Source of the DNA: Nonomuraea candida
GTDB taxonomy: Bacteria > Actinomycetota > Actinomycetes > Streptosporangiales > Streptosporangiaceae
DNA length: 64,000 nucleotides
Direction: 5' to 3'
NCBI RefSeq assembly: GCF_000725485.1
Contig: NZ_JOAG01000019.1
Location: forward strand, 1 to 64,000
Below, piece after piece: positions 16,588-25,551 of this stretch (position 1 is the first letter of the stretch; every line of letters begins with the position of its first letter). The notes under the pieces are model-generated. The model worked only from the letters and a program-made list of their open reading frames with translations, had not been told where the DNA came from and searched no databases. Made by a program: the position numbers and the translations under genes.

Positions 16588-17393
16588 GAGGCGACGCGGA
16601 CGGCCTCCTCCATCGTGCGCGCGCCTTCCAGGCGGAAGTTGAGGTCGTCCTGCCACCAGATGAGTGTGGGGGCGGCCTGGCGCAGGGGCACCCTGGTGCC
16701 GTCCTCCCGGCGGATGTAGCCGACGGGGTGCTCGCCGCTCATCCACAGGGCTTCGCGGCCGTTCAGCCGGGTGAAGTCGGGGAAGGGCGGGCCGACCTGC
16801 TTGAAGAAGTACGGCTCCACCGCGCCGTCGAACTGGTCGAACCTCAGACCGTCCGGCCAGAACATCGACACCACCCTGCCGCCTTCCGACACCGTGACGC
16901 GGTGCGGCGGGTCCAGCGCGGCCAGGGTCCTGACCGGGAACCCGGCCCGGGCGGGAAGCTCCGCCATGGAGACGGGGGTCTCGCCGGGCAGCGTCGCCGT
17001 GGCCGTGACGGGCGGTGGCGTGCTCCGGCCCATCTGGAGCTCGATCCCGGCGAAGCGCAGCACCGCCATGACGGCGGCCCGCCCCTGAGGGGTGGCGGCC
17101 GTGACGGCGACCACGGCGACGATCACGGCCACCACGACCGCCCACCTCCTCCGCCGTCCCCGCCGCACCGGCCCCCGCCGACCACCGTCCCGCCGACCCG
17201 GCGCAGAACCGGGGACCGCGGGATCCGACCCGGCGGGGTCCGGGGTGGTGGGGTCGGGGTCGGGGGTGGGGTGTTCGAGGCGGGTGCGGACGGTGGCGGC
17301 GACCGTGGCCGGGGGTGGGGCCGGGAGATCGAGGAGGTCGCCGAGGGCCAGGAGCTCGGCCTCCAGGTCGTCGAAGGGCTCAGGCGAGTTCAC
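16575..17393 (-). CDS. Anti-sigma factor, membrane-bound
   Basis: A 272-residue protein encoded directly after an ECF sigma gene, its GTG start overlapping the sigma stop by 14 bases. A cytoplasmic N-terminal part (about residues 1-85, starting MNSPEPFDDLEAELLAL) is followed by a single helix (WAVVVAVIVAVVAVTAA, about 87-103) and an extracytoplasmic domain. The arrangement implies that it sequesters the sigma factor until a surface signal. No HxxxCxxC zinc motif is seen. Inferred role rests on position and topology. Confidence 0.8.
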   Translation of the reverse strand: MNSPEPFDDLEAELLALGDLLDLPAPPPATVAATVRTRLEHPTPDPDPTTPDPAGSDPAVPGSAPGRRDGGRRGPVRRGRRRRWAVVVAVIVAVVAVTAATPQGRAAVMAVLRFAGIELQMGRSTPPPVTATATLPGETPVSMAELPARAGFPVRTLAALDPPHRVTVSEGGRVVSMFWPDGLRFDQFDGAVEPYFFKQVGPPFPDFTRLNGREALWMSGEHPVGYIRREDGTRVPLRQAAPTLIWWQDDLNFRLEGARTMEEAVRVASSLQ

Positions 17394-17919
17394 CGCCCAC
17401 CTCCTCCCTCAGCCGGGCCAGCCCGCGATGGGTGCTGGACTTGACGGTGCCGACGGGCCAGTCGAGCACCTGCGCGGTCTCCGCTTCCGTCAGTTGCAAG
17501 AAGTACCGGCACACGACGGCCTGGCGTTCCCGTTCGGGCAGGGCGCGTACCGCGGCGAGCAGGCGGGTGCGGCGGTCGCCGGCCACCGCCACGTCGGAGG
17601 GGTCGTCGGGCACGCGGGCGTCGGCGGTCGTGCCGAGCCGCAGGACGAGGTCGGACCGGCGACCGCGCGAGCGTGTGAGGTTGTGGGTCTCGTTGGCCAC
17701 GATGCGCAGCAGCCACGGGCGGAAGGGCGCCTGCCTGCGGAAGCCGGGCAGGTGCCGGTACGCCTTGACGAACGCCTCCTGCACCACGTCCTCGGCCTCG
17801 TCCCCGGCCCCGAGCAGGTACGCGGTACGGTGGGCGAGCGCGCTGTAGCGGGCGACCAGCACCTCATAGGCCGCCAGGTCGCCTTCGAGCGAGCGGGCGA
17901 TCGCCTCGTCGTCGTCCAT
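17380..17919 (-). CDS. ECF-family RNA polymerase sigma factor
   Basis: A 179-residue sigma-70 factor with region 2 (YEVLVARYSALAHRTAYLLG, DEAEDVVQEAFVKAYRHL, then FRPWLLRIVANETHN) and region 4 (ALPERERQAVVCRYFLQLTE, VGTVKSSTHRGLARLRE). Regions 1 and 3 are missing, as in extracytoplasmic-function sigmas. It is cotranscribed with the membrane anti-sigma factor. ATG at 17919. Its regulon is not visible here; a methyltransferase gene is divergently placed. Confidence 0.93.
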   Translation of the reverse strand: MDDDEAIARSLEGDLAAYEVLVARYSALAHRTAYLLGAGDEAEDVVQEAFVKAYRHLPGFRRQAPFRPWLLRIVANETHNLTRSRGRRSDLVLRLGTTADARVPDDPSDVAVAGDRRTRLLAAVRALPERERQAVVCRYFLQLTEAETAQVLDWPVGTVKSSTHRGLARLREEVGGELA

Positions 17920-18044
17920 CGCGACTCAGATTCCACCGCATCGGGGGTCAGGCGGGGAAGGGCGTTTCGCGCATCGTGTCATCCTGGTGACCGGCGCGGG
18001 CATTAGACTCGGGCAATCCATGAGCCCCTCGAAGGAACGGGATT

Positions 18045-18785
18045 ATGTCTTCTGGGTATGACCGTGTAGTGCAACCGGCGGCCGGTGACGAGGCCCTGGA
18101 GAACCACCTGGGTGGGGACGAGGCCAAGAACTATCGGCAGTACGAGTTCGACATGGTCGCCCCGCATGTCGGCCGCTCGATGCTGGAGATCGGCTCGGGG
18201 CTCGGCCACTTCGCCGAGCAGTTCCTGCCGCGCCTCGACCGGCTCGTGGTGAGCGACTTCGACCCCTACTGCGTCGAGCAGTTGGAGAAGCGCTTCGCGG
18301 GCCGCGACGACATCAGCGTCCTGCAGTTCGGGCTGCCCACGGACATCCCGCTGCACGACAAGGTCGACACCGTCGTCATGATGAACGTGCTGGAGCACAT
18401 CGAGGACGACGCCGAGGCGCTGCGCTCGCTGGCGCGCGTGACGCTGCCGGGCGGCCGGATCATCATCTGGGTGCCCGGCTACATGCAGCTTTATGGAGAC
18501 TTCGACCGCAAGGTCGGTCACGTCCAGCGCTACACGCCCAAGACGCTGAGCGCCACGGTCGCCAGGGCGGGGCTCGACATCGAGGTGCTCAAGCCGATCA
18601 ACTTCCTGGGCGGCATCGCCTGGTGGGCGGCCGTGCGGCGGGGCGGGGTGGGCTATCCCGACCCGCGGCTGGTCAAGATCTACGACCGCACGGTGGTGCC
18701 GATGACGCGCTTCATCGAGCGGTTCGTCCGGCCGCCGTTCGGCCAGACGGTGTTCTGCGTCGCCCGGGTGCCCCGGCAGAAGTAA
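18045..18785 (+). CDS. Class I SAM-dependent methyltransferase
   Basis: A 246-residue methyltransferase. Motif I is MLEIGSGLGHFAEQ (about 46-59), the acidic motif II residue lies in LVVSDFDPYCVE, and MMNVLEHIEDD is the motif IV region. The C-terminal part (IYDRTVVPMTRFIERFVRPP) resembles methyltransferases linked to cell-surface glycan or lipid genes, but the acceptor is unknown. ATG preceded by AAGGAA. A -10-like TAGACT lies at 18004-18009. Confidence 0.85.
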   Translation: MSSGYDRVVQPAAGDEALENHLGGDEAKNYRQYEFDMVAPHVGRSMLEIGSGLGHFAEQFLPRLDRLVVSDFDPYCVEQLEKRFAGRDDISVLQFGLPTDIPLHDKVDTVVMMNVLEHIEDDAEALRSLARVTLPGGRIIIWVPGYMQLYGDFDRKVGHVQRYTPKTLSATVARAGLDIEVLKPINFLGGIAWWAAVRRGGVGYPDPRLVKIYDRTVVPMTRFIERFVRPPFGQTVFCVARVPRQK

Positions 18786-18816
18786 CCACACACAGACGAC
18801 CCCATACAGAGACGAA

Positions 18817-18860
18817 ACGCGCCCGGCCGGTCCCGTGGGTGGTGGGACGACCGGGCGCGT
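18817..18860. terminator. Bidirectional terminator between methyltransferase and sugar permease
   Basis: ACGCGCCCGG-GGTCCC pairs with GGGAC-ACCGGGCGCGT around a loop of about 10 bases, with one or two mismatches. It lies between two convergent genes. Confidence 0.78.
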
Positions 18861-18886
18861 CGTGTTGACGGCGGGCGGGCGCGCGG

Positions 18887-18924
18887 CCCGTACGCCGCCT
18901 ACTTGCCCGTACGCCGCCTACTTG
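18887..18924. repeat. Two 19-bp tandem repeats carrying the permease stop
   Basis: CCCGTACGCCGCCTACTTG occurs at 18887-18905 and 18906-18924. On the minus strand each copy reads CAAGTAGGCGG; the copy nearest the gene supplies the Lys codon and TAG stop of the downstream sugar permease. Confidence 0.92.
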
Positions 18925-19814
18925 ATGGAGCCGGCGGTCAGGCCGCCGACCACCTTCCGCTCGATCAGGGCGAACAGGATGATCACCGGGATGGTGGCGA
19001 TCACCGAGCCGGCGAACAGGTTCTGCCAGTCCACCTGGTACTGCCCGATGAACGAGTTGAGCGCCACGGGAAGCGGCTGGTTCTCCGTCGTCGTGGTCAG
19101 GGTCAGCGCGACCACGAACTCGTTCCACGCGGCGATGAACGTGAAGATCAGCGCGGTGATGACGCCGGGCATGGCCAGCGGCAGCGTGATCCGGAACAGC
19201 GCGCCGAAGCGCCCGTTGCCGTCGATGAAGGCCGCCTCCTCCAGCTCGCGCGGGATGGAGGAGAAGTAGGCGTTCAGGATCCACACGGCGAAGGCCAGGT
19301 TGAACCCGCCGTTGACGAGGATCAGCGCCCAGATCGAGTCCACCAGCCCGAAGGTGAAGAACTCGCGGTAGATGCCGACGACCATGGCCGTGGGCTGGAA
19401 CATCTGGGTGATCAGCACGAGGATCAGGAACGCGGTGCGGCCGCGGAACTGGTGCCGGGCCGAATAGTACGCCGCGGGCAGCGCCACGAGCAGCACCAGC
19501 ACGGTCGAGCCGGCCGCCACCTTGATCGTCACCCAGAGGTTCCCCGCCAGGCCGCTGCCCCAGAAGTCGGTGAGGTTCGACCACACCCACTCCTCGGGCC
19601 AGAACGTCACGTCGCGCAGCGAGTCCTGGGACCTCAGCGAGGTCAGCAGCATCACGATGTAGGGGAACAGGAACAGGAACGCCACGACGTACGCGGTGGC
19701 CGCGACGAGGACGGTCTTGAGCCTGGGCATGGCGCGCGAGGGAGCGCCGCCCCTGCCCGCGCGGACGTGGCGGCGGGGGGACTTGGCCTGGGCCGGAGCG
19801 GTCTCGACGGCCAT
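18918..19814 (-). CDS. Carbohydrate ABC transporter permease (MalG type)
   Basis: A 298-residue permease with six predicted membrane helices and the ATPase-contacting EAA motif in the form EEAAFIDGNGRFGALFRITL. The cytoplasmic N-terminus of about 30 residues is basic. The ATG overlaps the stop of the preceding permease in TGATG, with AAGGAGGTG just upstream, so the two subunits are translationally coupled. It imports a sugar with its partner permease and the binding protein; the ATPase is not encoded here and is probably a shared MsiK-type protein. Confidence 0.92.
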   Translation of the reverse strand: MAVETAPAQAKSPRRHVRAGRGGAPSRAMPRLKTVLVAATAYVVAFLFLFPYIVMLLTSLRSQDSLRDVTFWPEEWVWSNLTDFWGSGLAGNLWVTIKVAAGSTVLVLLVALPAAYYSARHQFRGRTAFLILVLITQMFQPTAMVVGIYREFFTFGLVDSIWALILVNGGFNLAFAVWILNAYFSSIPRELEEAAFIDGNGRFGALFRITLPLAMPGVITALIFTFIAAWNEFVVALTLTTTTENQPLPVALNSFIGQYQVDWQNLFAGSVIATIPVIILFALIERKVVGGLTAGSIK

Positions 19815-20698
19815 CACGCCACCTCCTTGTTCCACCGCGACACCCTGAGGAAGATGACGGTGAGCACGATCACCATGGCGAAGTTGACGACGGACATGGC
19901 GGCCGACTCGCCGATGTCGGAGCCCTTGAGGATGTACATGAGGATCGTGGAGGTGGCGGTGGAGTAGCCGGGCTGGCCGTGGGTCATGGCCCAGATGATG
20001 GGGAAGCTGTTGAAGACGTTCATGACGTTGATCAGGGCCGCCACGGTGAGCGCGGGGCGCAGCAGCGGCAGCGTGATCGACCAGTACGTCCGCAGCCGGC
20101 CGGCTCCGTCCATCTTCGCGGCCTCGTACACGTCGGACGGGATCGTGGCGAGCCCGGCGAGCAGCGCGTACGTGGTGAACGGCACCGACACGAACACCGC
20201 GACGAACACCAGCCACGGCATGGCCGTGGCGGCGTCACCGAGCTGGTCGGCCGCGGCCCCGCCCATCGCGTCGATCAGCCCGAGTTTCACCCGGATCTGG
20301 TTGATCACGCCGACCTCGGGGTCGAGCATCCACTTGAAGATGATCGCGGTCATCAGCACGGACGCGGCCCACGGCGCGATCAGCGCCCACCGGGCGAGCT
20401 TGCGCAGCGGGAACCGCTGGTTGAACAGCTGGGCCAGGGCCAGCGAGATCAGCACGGTGAGCACGACGACCGCGATCACCCAGATCACGCTGCGGACCAT
20501 GACGTCGCCGAAGTCCTTCTCGGCGAAGAGCTTCTCGTAGTTGGCGAAGCCGTTGTATCCGCGTACCACGCCCAGCCGGCTGATCTCCAGGAACGAGGAC
20601 CTGATCATCTCGACCACGGGCCAGAGCACGACCAGCGCGATCAGCACGATGGCGGGCCCGACCCAGGCGAGGGGTTCGAGGGCGCGCAACCTTCTCAT
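19814..20698 (-). CDS. Carbohydrate ABC transporter permease (MalF type)
   Basis: A 294-residue permease with six membrane helices and the EAA loop EAAKMDGAGRLRTYWSITLP. First helix is at about residues 10-32. It heterodimerises with the downstream MalG-type permease. Encoded 60 bases after the substrate-binding protein in a three-gene operon preceded by HutC/DasR-like operators. Confidence 0.93.
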   Translation of the reverse strand: MRRLRALEPLAWVGPAIVLIALVVLWPVVEMIRSSFLEISRLGVVRGYNGFANYEKLFAEKDFGDVMVRSVIWVIAVVVLTVLISLALAQLFNQRFPLRKLARWALIAPWAASVLMTAIIFKWMLDPEVGVINQIRVKLGLIDAMGGAAADQLGDAATAMPWLVFVAVFVSVPFTTYALLAGLATIPSDVYEAAKMDGAGRLRTYWSITLPLLRPALTVAALINVMNVFNSFPIIWAMTHGQPGYSTATSTILMYILKGSDIGESAAMSVVNFAMVIVLTVIFLRVSRWNKEVA

Positions 20699-20758
20699 GG
20701 AACACCTTTCCAGGACAGTACGGCCGGCGGGCGCCGGCCGTACCGAGGTCCTGATGGA

Positions 20759-22033
20759 TCAGCCGGCCGCTTCGGCGGTCTTCTGCAGCTCACCGAGGAC
20801 CTTGGCCGGGTCGTCCTTGACGGCCCCGCCGATGGTCTGCTTGATCGCCGGGTTCACCTCGGCCCACTTGGGGTCCTGGAAGGGGTAGAAGCTGGCGTTG
20901 GGCAGCGCGTCGAGGAAGGGCTTGAGCTTCTCGTCGCCGGACAGCTTCTGGATGCCACTGTTGGTGACGGGCAGCAGCTTGTAGGTGTCGGAGATCTTCT
21001 GGGCGGCGTCGCCCGTGTAGAAGAAGTCGAAGAACTTCTTGATCTCGGCGGCGTGGCCGTTCTTGTTGAAGGCCATGATCCAGTCCATGACGCCGAGCGT
21101 GGTGTCGAGCGGGCCGGTCTTGCCGGGGATGGGCGCGACGCCGTAGTTCTTCAGCCCGGCGGCGTCGAAGATCGGGATGGACATGGGGCCGCCGTTGACC
21201 ATGCCGACCTTGCCGGCGCCGAAGTCCTCCCAGACCGTCTTGCGGTCCTTGGTGCCCGGGTTCGGGGTGGTCAGGCCGGCGTCGACCAGGCCCTTCATGT
21301 ACGTGAACGTCTCGATGTTCTGCGGCGAGTTGATCGCCCACTTGCCCGAGGCGTCCTTGTAGCCGCCGCCGTTGCCCAGCATCCACAGGAACGACTCGCC
21401 CTGGGCCTCCTCCTGGCCGAGGGGCAGGCCGAACGGCTGGGTGACGCCCTTGGCCTTCAGCTTCTCGGCGGCGGCCTTGAGCTCGTCCCACGTCTTCGGC
21501 GGCTCGGCGATGCCGGCCTGCTCGAACAGGTCCTTGTTGTAGAACAGGGCGCGGGCGGAGGAGACGAACGGGATGCCGTACGCGGCGCCGTCCACCTTGC
21601 CGAACTCGGCGAACTTCTGCAGCAGGTCGCCGGAGACGTTCGGCGACAGGACCTCGTCGGTCTTGTAGAGCAGGCCGTCCTTGACGAAGCCGGAGTAGTC
21701 GCCGGTCTGCAGGATGTCCGGCACCTGGCCGTTCTGCACCATGGTGGCGACCTGCTTGTCGATGTCGTTCCAGTTGATGACCTGGACGTCGACCTTGATG
21801 TTCGGGTTGGCCTTGGTGAACTCGTCGGTGACGCCCTTCCAGAACGTCGCGCCGGAGTTGGGCTTGCCGGGGCCGTCGCCGTAGTCGGCCGCGACCATCT
21901 TCAGCGTGACCTGGCCGCCGCTCTCCGCCTGGGTGTCGCCACCGCCGCCGCCCGCGCCGCCGGAGCCGCAACTGGACAGGACCAGCATCGTGGCAAGGCC
22001 GAGAGCGGCGCCGCCCACAAGCTTCATGTTCAC
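20759..22033 (-). CDS. Sugar ABC transporter substrate-binding lipoprotein
   Basis: A 424-residue family 1 extracellular solute-binding protein. The signal peptide ends in lipobox LSSC (Cys about 21), followed by a Gly-rich spacer and then VTLKMVAADYGDGPGKPNSG. Segments PDILQTGDYS and FVSSARALFYNKDLFEQAGI are typical of oligosaccharide binders. The predicted ligand is a sugar; if the upstream sites are true DasR boxes, N-acetylglucosamine or chitobiose becomes likely. GTG/ATG start at 22033. Confidence 0.92.
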   Translation of the reverse strand: MNMKLVGGAALGLATMLVLSSCGSGGAGGGGGDTQAESGGQVTLKMVAADYGDGPGKPNSGATFWKGVTDEFTKANPNIKVDVQVINWNDIDKQVATMVQNGQVPDILQTGDYSGFVKDGLLYKTDEVLSPNVSGDLLQKFAEFGKVDGAAYGIPFVSSARALFYNKDLFEQAGIAEPPKTWDELKAAAEKLKAKGVTQPFGLPLGQEEAQGESFLWMLGNGGGYKDASGKWAINSPQNIETFTYMKGLVDAGLTTPNPGTKDRKTVWEDFGAGKVGMVNGGPMSIPIFDAAGLKNYGVAPIPGKTGPLDTTLGVMDWIMAFNKNGHAAEIKKFFDFFYTGDAAQKISDTYKLLPVTNSGIQKLSGDEKLKPFLDALPNASFYPFQDPKWAEVNPAIKQTIGGAVKDDPAKVLGELQKTAEAAG

Positions 22034-22066
22034 TGGAGATACCGCCTTCTCGTCGGACGGGCTCCG

Positions 22067-22080
22067 CTGGTCCGTACCAG
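22067..22080. promoter_or_regulatory. Palindromic operator candidate 1 (sugar operon)
   Basis: CTGGTCCGTACCAG is an inverted repeat with TGGT/ACCA arms, 34 bases upstream of the binding-protein start. It matches nine of twelve positions of the DasR-type core TGGTCTAGACCA. Confidence 0.5.
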
Positions 22081-22199
22081 TTCAGCGCAGCCCCGCCCAG
22101 GGGAATGTGGCACGCGAGCCGTGGAGGCGTCGGCGGCGCCACGGGTGGCACTCGCCGGGGTTGCGTGCGTTTGCGCCAGCGTAAGCCGGAGTTAAGCAG

Positions 22200-22231
22200 C
22201 CGGTCTATACCGGCCTGTCTCGGTTTGGCAA
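22200..22231 (-). promoter_or_regulatory. Operator candidate 2 overlapping a promoter-like element
   Basis: CCGGTCTATACCGG (22200-22213) is palindromic in its CCGGT/ACCGG arms and contains GGTCTATACC, a GntR/HutC-type core. On the minus strand TTGCCA (22226-22231) and TATAGA (22204-22209) are 16 bases apart, so the operator would cover the -10. Confidence 0.55.
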
Positions 22232-22256
22232 CACTCAGGCAACCCTCACAGCACGA

Positions 22257-22270
22257 CCGGTCTAGACCAG
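22257..22270. promoter_or_regulatory. Operator candidate 3, DasR/HutC-like
   Basis: CCGGTCTAGACCAG contains the perfect decamer GGTCTAGACC. The DasR responsive element core is TGGTCTAGACCA, of which 11 of 12 positions match. It sits immediately downstream of the acyl-CoA dehydrogenase stop and upstream of the sugar operon. Confidence 0.62.
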
Positions 22271-22273
22271 ACG

Positions 22274-24175
22274 TCAGAGGATCTTCCGCCGCACGTTCTC
22301 CCCGCCCTCCGGCGTGCCGATCCACGGGCCCTCGATCGACGGGTCGAGGATGCCCTCCTCCACGAACGTGTAGCGGCCGTCCAGCACGTAGCCGGCCAGC
22401 CGCACGTCCTCGGCGTCGCTGTTGTCCCACAGCCGGGAGAACAGGGCGTCCACCCGGCGCCGCGACTGCCGGCAGAAGGTGTCGGCCAGCTCGTACGGCC
22501 GCCGCCCCAGGTCCTTGGCGTCCTCCTCGGCCTTCAGGCAGACGGCCGTCATGGCGAACAGCTCGGCCCCGATGTCCACGATCCTGCCCAGGAAGGACTG
22601 CTTGTGCTCCAGCCCGCCCTGCCAGCGGGACATGCCGTAGAAGGTGGACCTGGCCAGCTTCCTGCTCGTCCGCTCCACGAAGCGCAGGTGCGCGGCGACC
22701 GGGCCGAAGCCGGCGTACGCGGTGGGCAGGTTGCCGGCGCCGGCCACCAGCGTGGGCAGCCACCGGGCGTAGAAGCGCCCGGCCCGGCCCAGCGCCTGGG
22801 CGCGCTCCTGGCGGCCGGCCTCGGGGTCGACCAGCTCGCCCGCGACCGACAGGTGGGCGTCCACCGCCTCCCTGGTGATGGCCAGGCGCATGATCTCGGA
22901 GGAGCCCTCGAAGATGCGGTTGATGCGGGAGTCGCGCAACATCTGCTCGGCGGGCACGCCGCGCTCGCCCCTGGCGGCCAGCGACTCGGCGGTCTCGTAG
23001 CCGCGCCCGCCGCGGATCTGGACCAGCTCGTCCAGCACCCGGTACGACAGCTCGGAGGCGAACAGCTTGGCCAGCGCCGCCTCGATCCTGATGTCGTTGC
23101 GCCGGTCGTCGGCCAGGCGCGCGGTCAGCTCGCAGACGGCCTCGATCGCGTACGCGGTGGCGGCGATGAAGGCGATCTTCGTGGCCACGGCCTCGTGCCT
23201 GCCGACCTTGCGCCCCCACTGCACGCGCGCGTTGCCCCACTCGCGGGCGATCTTGACCGCCCACTTGGCGTTGCCCGCGCAGGTGGCCGGCAGCGACAGG
23301 CGGCCGGTGTTGAGCGTGGTGAGCGCGATCTTGAGCCCTTCGCCCTCCTTGCCGACGAGGTTCCTGGCGGGCACCCTGACCTGGGAGAACTCGGTGACGC
23401 CGTTCTCGATGCCGCGCAGGCCCATGAACGCGTTGCGCCGCTTGACCGTGATGCCGGGGGTGTCGGCCTCGACCACGAACGCGCTGATCTTCTTGCCGGT
23501 CCTGGCCATGACCACCAGCAGGTCGGCGATGACGCCGTTCGTGGTCCACAGCTTGACGCCGTCGAGCACGTAGTCGTCGCCGTCGCGCACGGCGGTGGTG
23601 GCCAGCCGGGCGGGGTCGGAGCCGACGTCGGGCTCGGTCAGCAGGAACGCCGAGATCTCGCCGGCGGCGCATCTGGGGAGGTATTCGCGCTTCTGCTCCT
23701 CGGTGCCGAACAGCTTCAGCGGTTGCGGCACCCCGATCGACTGGTGCGCCGACAGCAGCGTGGCCAGGGCCGGGCAGTAGGAGCCGACGAGCATGAGGGC
23801 GCGGCAATAGTACAGATAGGGCAGGCCGAGCCCGCCGTACTCGCGGCTGATCGTGATGCCGAACGCGCCGAGCCCCGCCAGCCCCTTGACCACCTCGTCA
23901 GGCACCTGGGCGGTGCGCTCGACGGCGGCGGGATCGACGTGCGCGTCGAGGTAGCGGCGCAGCGCCCGGACGAACTCCTCGCCCCTCTTGGCCTCCTCGT
24001 CGGGCACGGCGGGCGCCGGGTGCACCAGGTCGGGCCGGAAGTCCCCGAGGAAGAGCTGCTTGGCGAAGCTCGGGCGCGTCCACTCCTTCTCCCGCGCCTG
24101 CTCGCCCACCTGCCTGGACTCCGCGTACTTGGTGTGCTCGGTCCCGGTGTGCTCGGTCCTGGCGTGCTCGGTCAT
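22274..24175 (-). CDS. Acyl-CoA dehydrogenase, long form (VLCAD-like)
   Basis: A 633-residue flavoprotein. The acyl-CoA dehydrogenase core includes FLLTEPDVGSDPARL, LDGVKLWTTNG, and the region VQIRGGRGYETAES followed by RDSRINRIFEGSSEIMRLAI. A C-terminal extension of about 180 residues is characteristic of VLCAD/ACAD9-like enzymes that act on long chains at the membrane. FAD is the cofactor and ETF the acceptor. The N-terminus carries three near-repeats TEHAR-TEHTG-TEHTK encoded by 15-bp tandem units that begin at the start codon. Confidence 0.9.
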   Translation of the reverse strand: MTEHARTEHTGTEHTKYAESRQVGEQAREKEWTRPSFAKQLFLGDFRPDLVHPAPAVPDEEAKRGEEFVRALRRYLDAHVDPAAVERTAQVPDEVVKGLAGLGAFGITISREYGGLGLPYLYYCRALMLVGSYCPALATLLSAHQSIGVPQPLKLFGTEEQKREYLPRCAAGEISAFLLTEPDVGSDPARLATTAVRDGDDYVLDGVKLWTTNGVIADLLVVMARTGKKISAFVVEADTPGITVKRRNAFMGLRGIENGVTEFSQVRVPARNLVGKEGEGLKIALTTLNTGRLSLPATCAGNAKWAVKIAREWGNARVQWGRKVGRHEAVATKIAFIAATAYAIEAVCELTARLADDRRNDIRIEAALAKLFASELSYRVLDELVQIRGGRGYETAESLAARGERGVPAEQMLRDSRINRIFEGSSEIMRLAITREAVDAHLSVAGELVDPEAGRQERAQALGRAGRFYARWLPTLVAGAGNLPTAYAGFGPVAAHLRFVERTSRKLARSTFYGMSRWQGGLEHKQSFLGRIVDIGAELFAMTAVCLKAEEDAKDLGRRPYELADTFCRQSRRRVDALFSRLWDNSDAEDVRLAGYVLDGRYTFVEEGILDPSIEGPWIGTPEGGENVRRKIL

Positions 24176-24243
24176 GGCACCTCCCGACGTTGCGCCGTCC
24201 TGTGCTCATGAGTACTGCCCGCCTGACGGCGCCCTGTCGCCGT

Positions 24244-25470
24244 TTATAGCCCGATTTTGTAGGAACGGCGAGCACTGATGCGCAGCATCACCGGCGCCAC
24301 CAGCGCCAGCACCGCGGGCACCAGCAGGTACGCCCCGCAGAACGCCAGCCCGGCCAGCGACATCGCGGTCCCCACCACGGCCGTGTTCCGGTGGCGGCCG
24401 GCCGGCAGCATCCGCACCGCCGCCGCCACGCCGGCCGCGGTGACCGCCGCCAGGCAGGCCGAGGTGGCCCGCATGAGCAGGTCGAGGTCCTCCGCGAGGA
24501 CCAGCACCGGCACGCTGAGCACGAGCACCAGCCCCAGGCTGCGGTACGGCGTCTCCCCCGGCCCGCCGCCCCGGGCGAACAGGACCGGCAGCGCCCCGTC
24601 CCGCGCCAGGGCCGCCCCCAGCCTGGCCGCCCCCGCGATGTAGGTGTTGACCGCCCCGAACGTCAGCAGCACCGCCACCACCCCGGTCACCGGCCGGGCC
24701 GCCGCGCCGAGCCCGGTCTCCAGCATCGCGGTCAGCGGCACGCCGGTCATGTCCGGGCCGAGCACGGCGACGGAGGTGACGGAGACCCCCGCGTACAGCA
24801 GGCCGATCACGACGAGGGTGATCACGGTGGCCCGCAGCAGGGCGCGCCCGCCGCCGGCGAACTCGGCCGACAGGTGGCTGGCCGCCTCCCACCCGACGAA
24901 GGCGAACATGAGCACCCCGGCCGCGCTCGCCACCCCCGCCGCGCCGTGCGGGGCGAAGGGGGTGAAGCTGGCCGCGTCGGCGTGCGGCGCGGCGGTGACC
25001 ACGGCCGTGGCCAGCAGCGCGACGAGCAGCACCACGAAGCCGAGCTGCAGCCGCCCCGAGGTGCGCAGTCCGGCCGCGTTGGCGGCGAACGCGGCGGCCA
25101 GGATCAGGCAGGCGGCCACGGTGGCGTCCACGCCCAGGCACGCCTCGACGTACTGCCCGCCGATCAGCGCGCCCGCCACGGTGCCGAGGGGCACCGCCCC
25201 GTAGAACCACCAGCCGGCCACGGCCGCGGCGTGCCGGCCGAAGGCGAGGCCGACGACGGCGGCCACGCCCCCGCCGCCGGGGTAGCGCGCGCCGAGCGCG
25301 GCGAAGGTCAGCGCGACCGGCAGGCTCAGCGCGAGCATGCCCGCCCAGGCCAGCACCGAGGCGGGCCCGGCCGCGTCGGCGGCCAGGTGCGGCAGCACCA
25401 GCATGCCCGGCCCCAGCACCGCGCCGACGAGCAGCGCCGCACCCTGTGCGGCTCCCATTTGTCCACTCAT
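24244..25470 (-). CDS. APC-superfamily amino acid permease
   Basis: A 408-residue membrane protein with about 11-12 helices. It has the first-helix motif GAVLGPGMLVLP (unwound Gly-rich segment of APC transporters) and FAFVGWEAASHLSAEF typical of helix 6. Substrate is probably an amino acid or amine. It is divergent from an Lrp/AsnC gene with only 81 bases between, which suggests that the regulator controls it. Start ATG at 25470; an in-frame ATG four codons on is an alternative. Confidence 0.87.
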   Translation of the reverse strand: MSGQMGAAQGAALLVGAVLGPGMLVLPHLAADAAGPASVLAWAGMLALSLPVALTFAALGARYPGGGGVAAVVGLAFGRHAAAVAGWWFYGAVPLGTVAGALIGGQYVEACLGVDATVAACLILAAAFAANAAGLRTSGRLQLGFVVLLVALLATAVVTAAPHADAASFTPFAPHGAAGVASAAGVLMFAFVGWEAASHLSAEFAGGGRALLRATVITLVVIGLLYAGVSVTSVAVLGPDMTGVPLTAMLETGLGAAARPVTGVVAVLLTFGAVNTYIAGAARLGAALARDGALPVLFARGGGPGETPYRSLGLVLVLSVPVLVLAEDLDLLMRATSACLAAVTAAGVAAAVRMLPAGRHRNTAVVGTAMSLAGLAFCGAYLLVPAVLALVAPVMLRISARRSYKIGL

Positions 25471-25491
25471 GTGGATGAACGTAGCCAGGCT

Positions 25492-25519
25492 GTTCGGTGC
25501 CACTGGGTTCATACCGAAC
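25492..25519. promoter_or_regulatory. Lrp-type operator candidate
   Basis: GTTCGGT (25492-25498) and ACCGAAC (25513-25519) are perfect inverted arms with a 14-base spacer between the divergent permease and Lrp genes; centre-to-centre spacing is two helical turns. Confidence 0.6.
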
Positions 25520-25551
25520 ATCCGGCCGGAACGGTGTGTGAAGCTGGCCGC

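Noticed and set aside
20790..23807. A 1005-codon minus-strand frame across the binding-protein and acyl-CoA dehydrogenase genes
   Set aside because: It runs through two recognisable genes and the operator region between them; composition is the usual Arg/Gly-rich shadow of GC-rich coding DNA.
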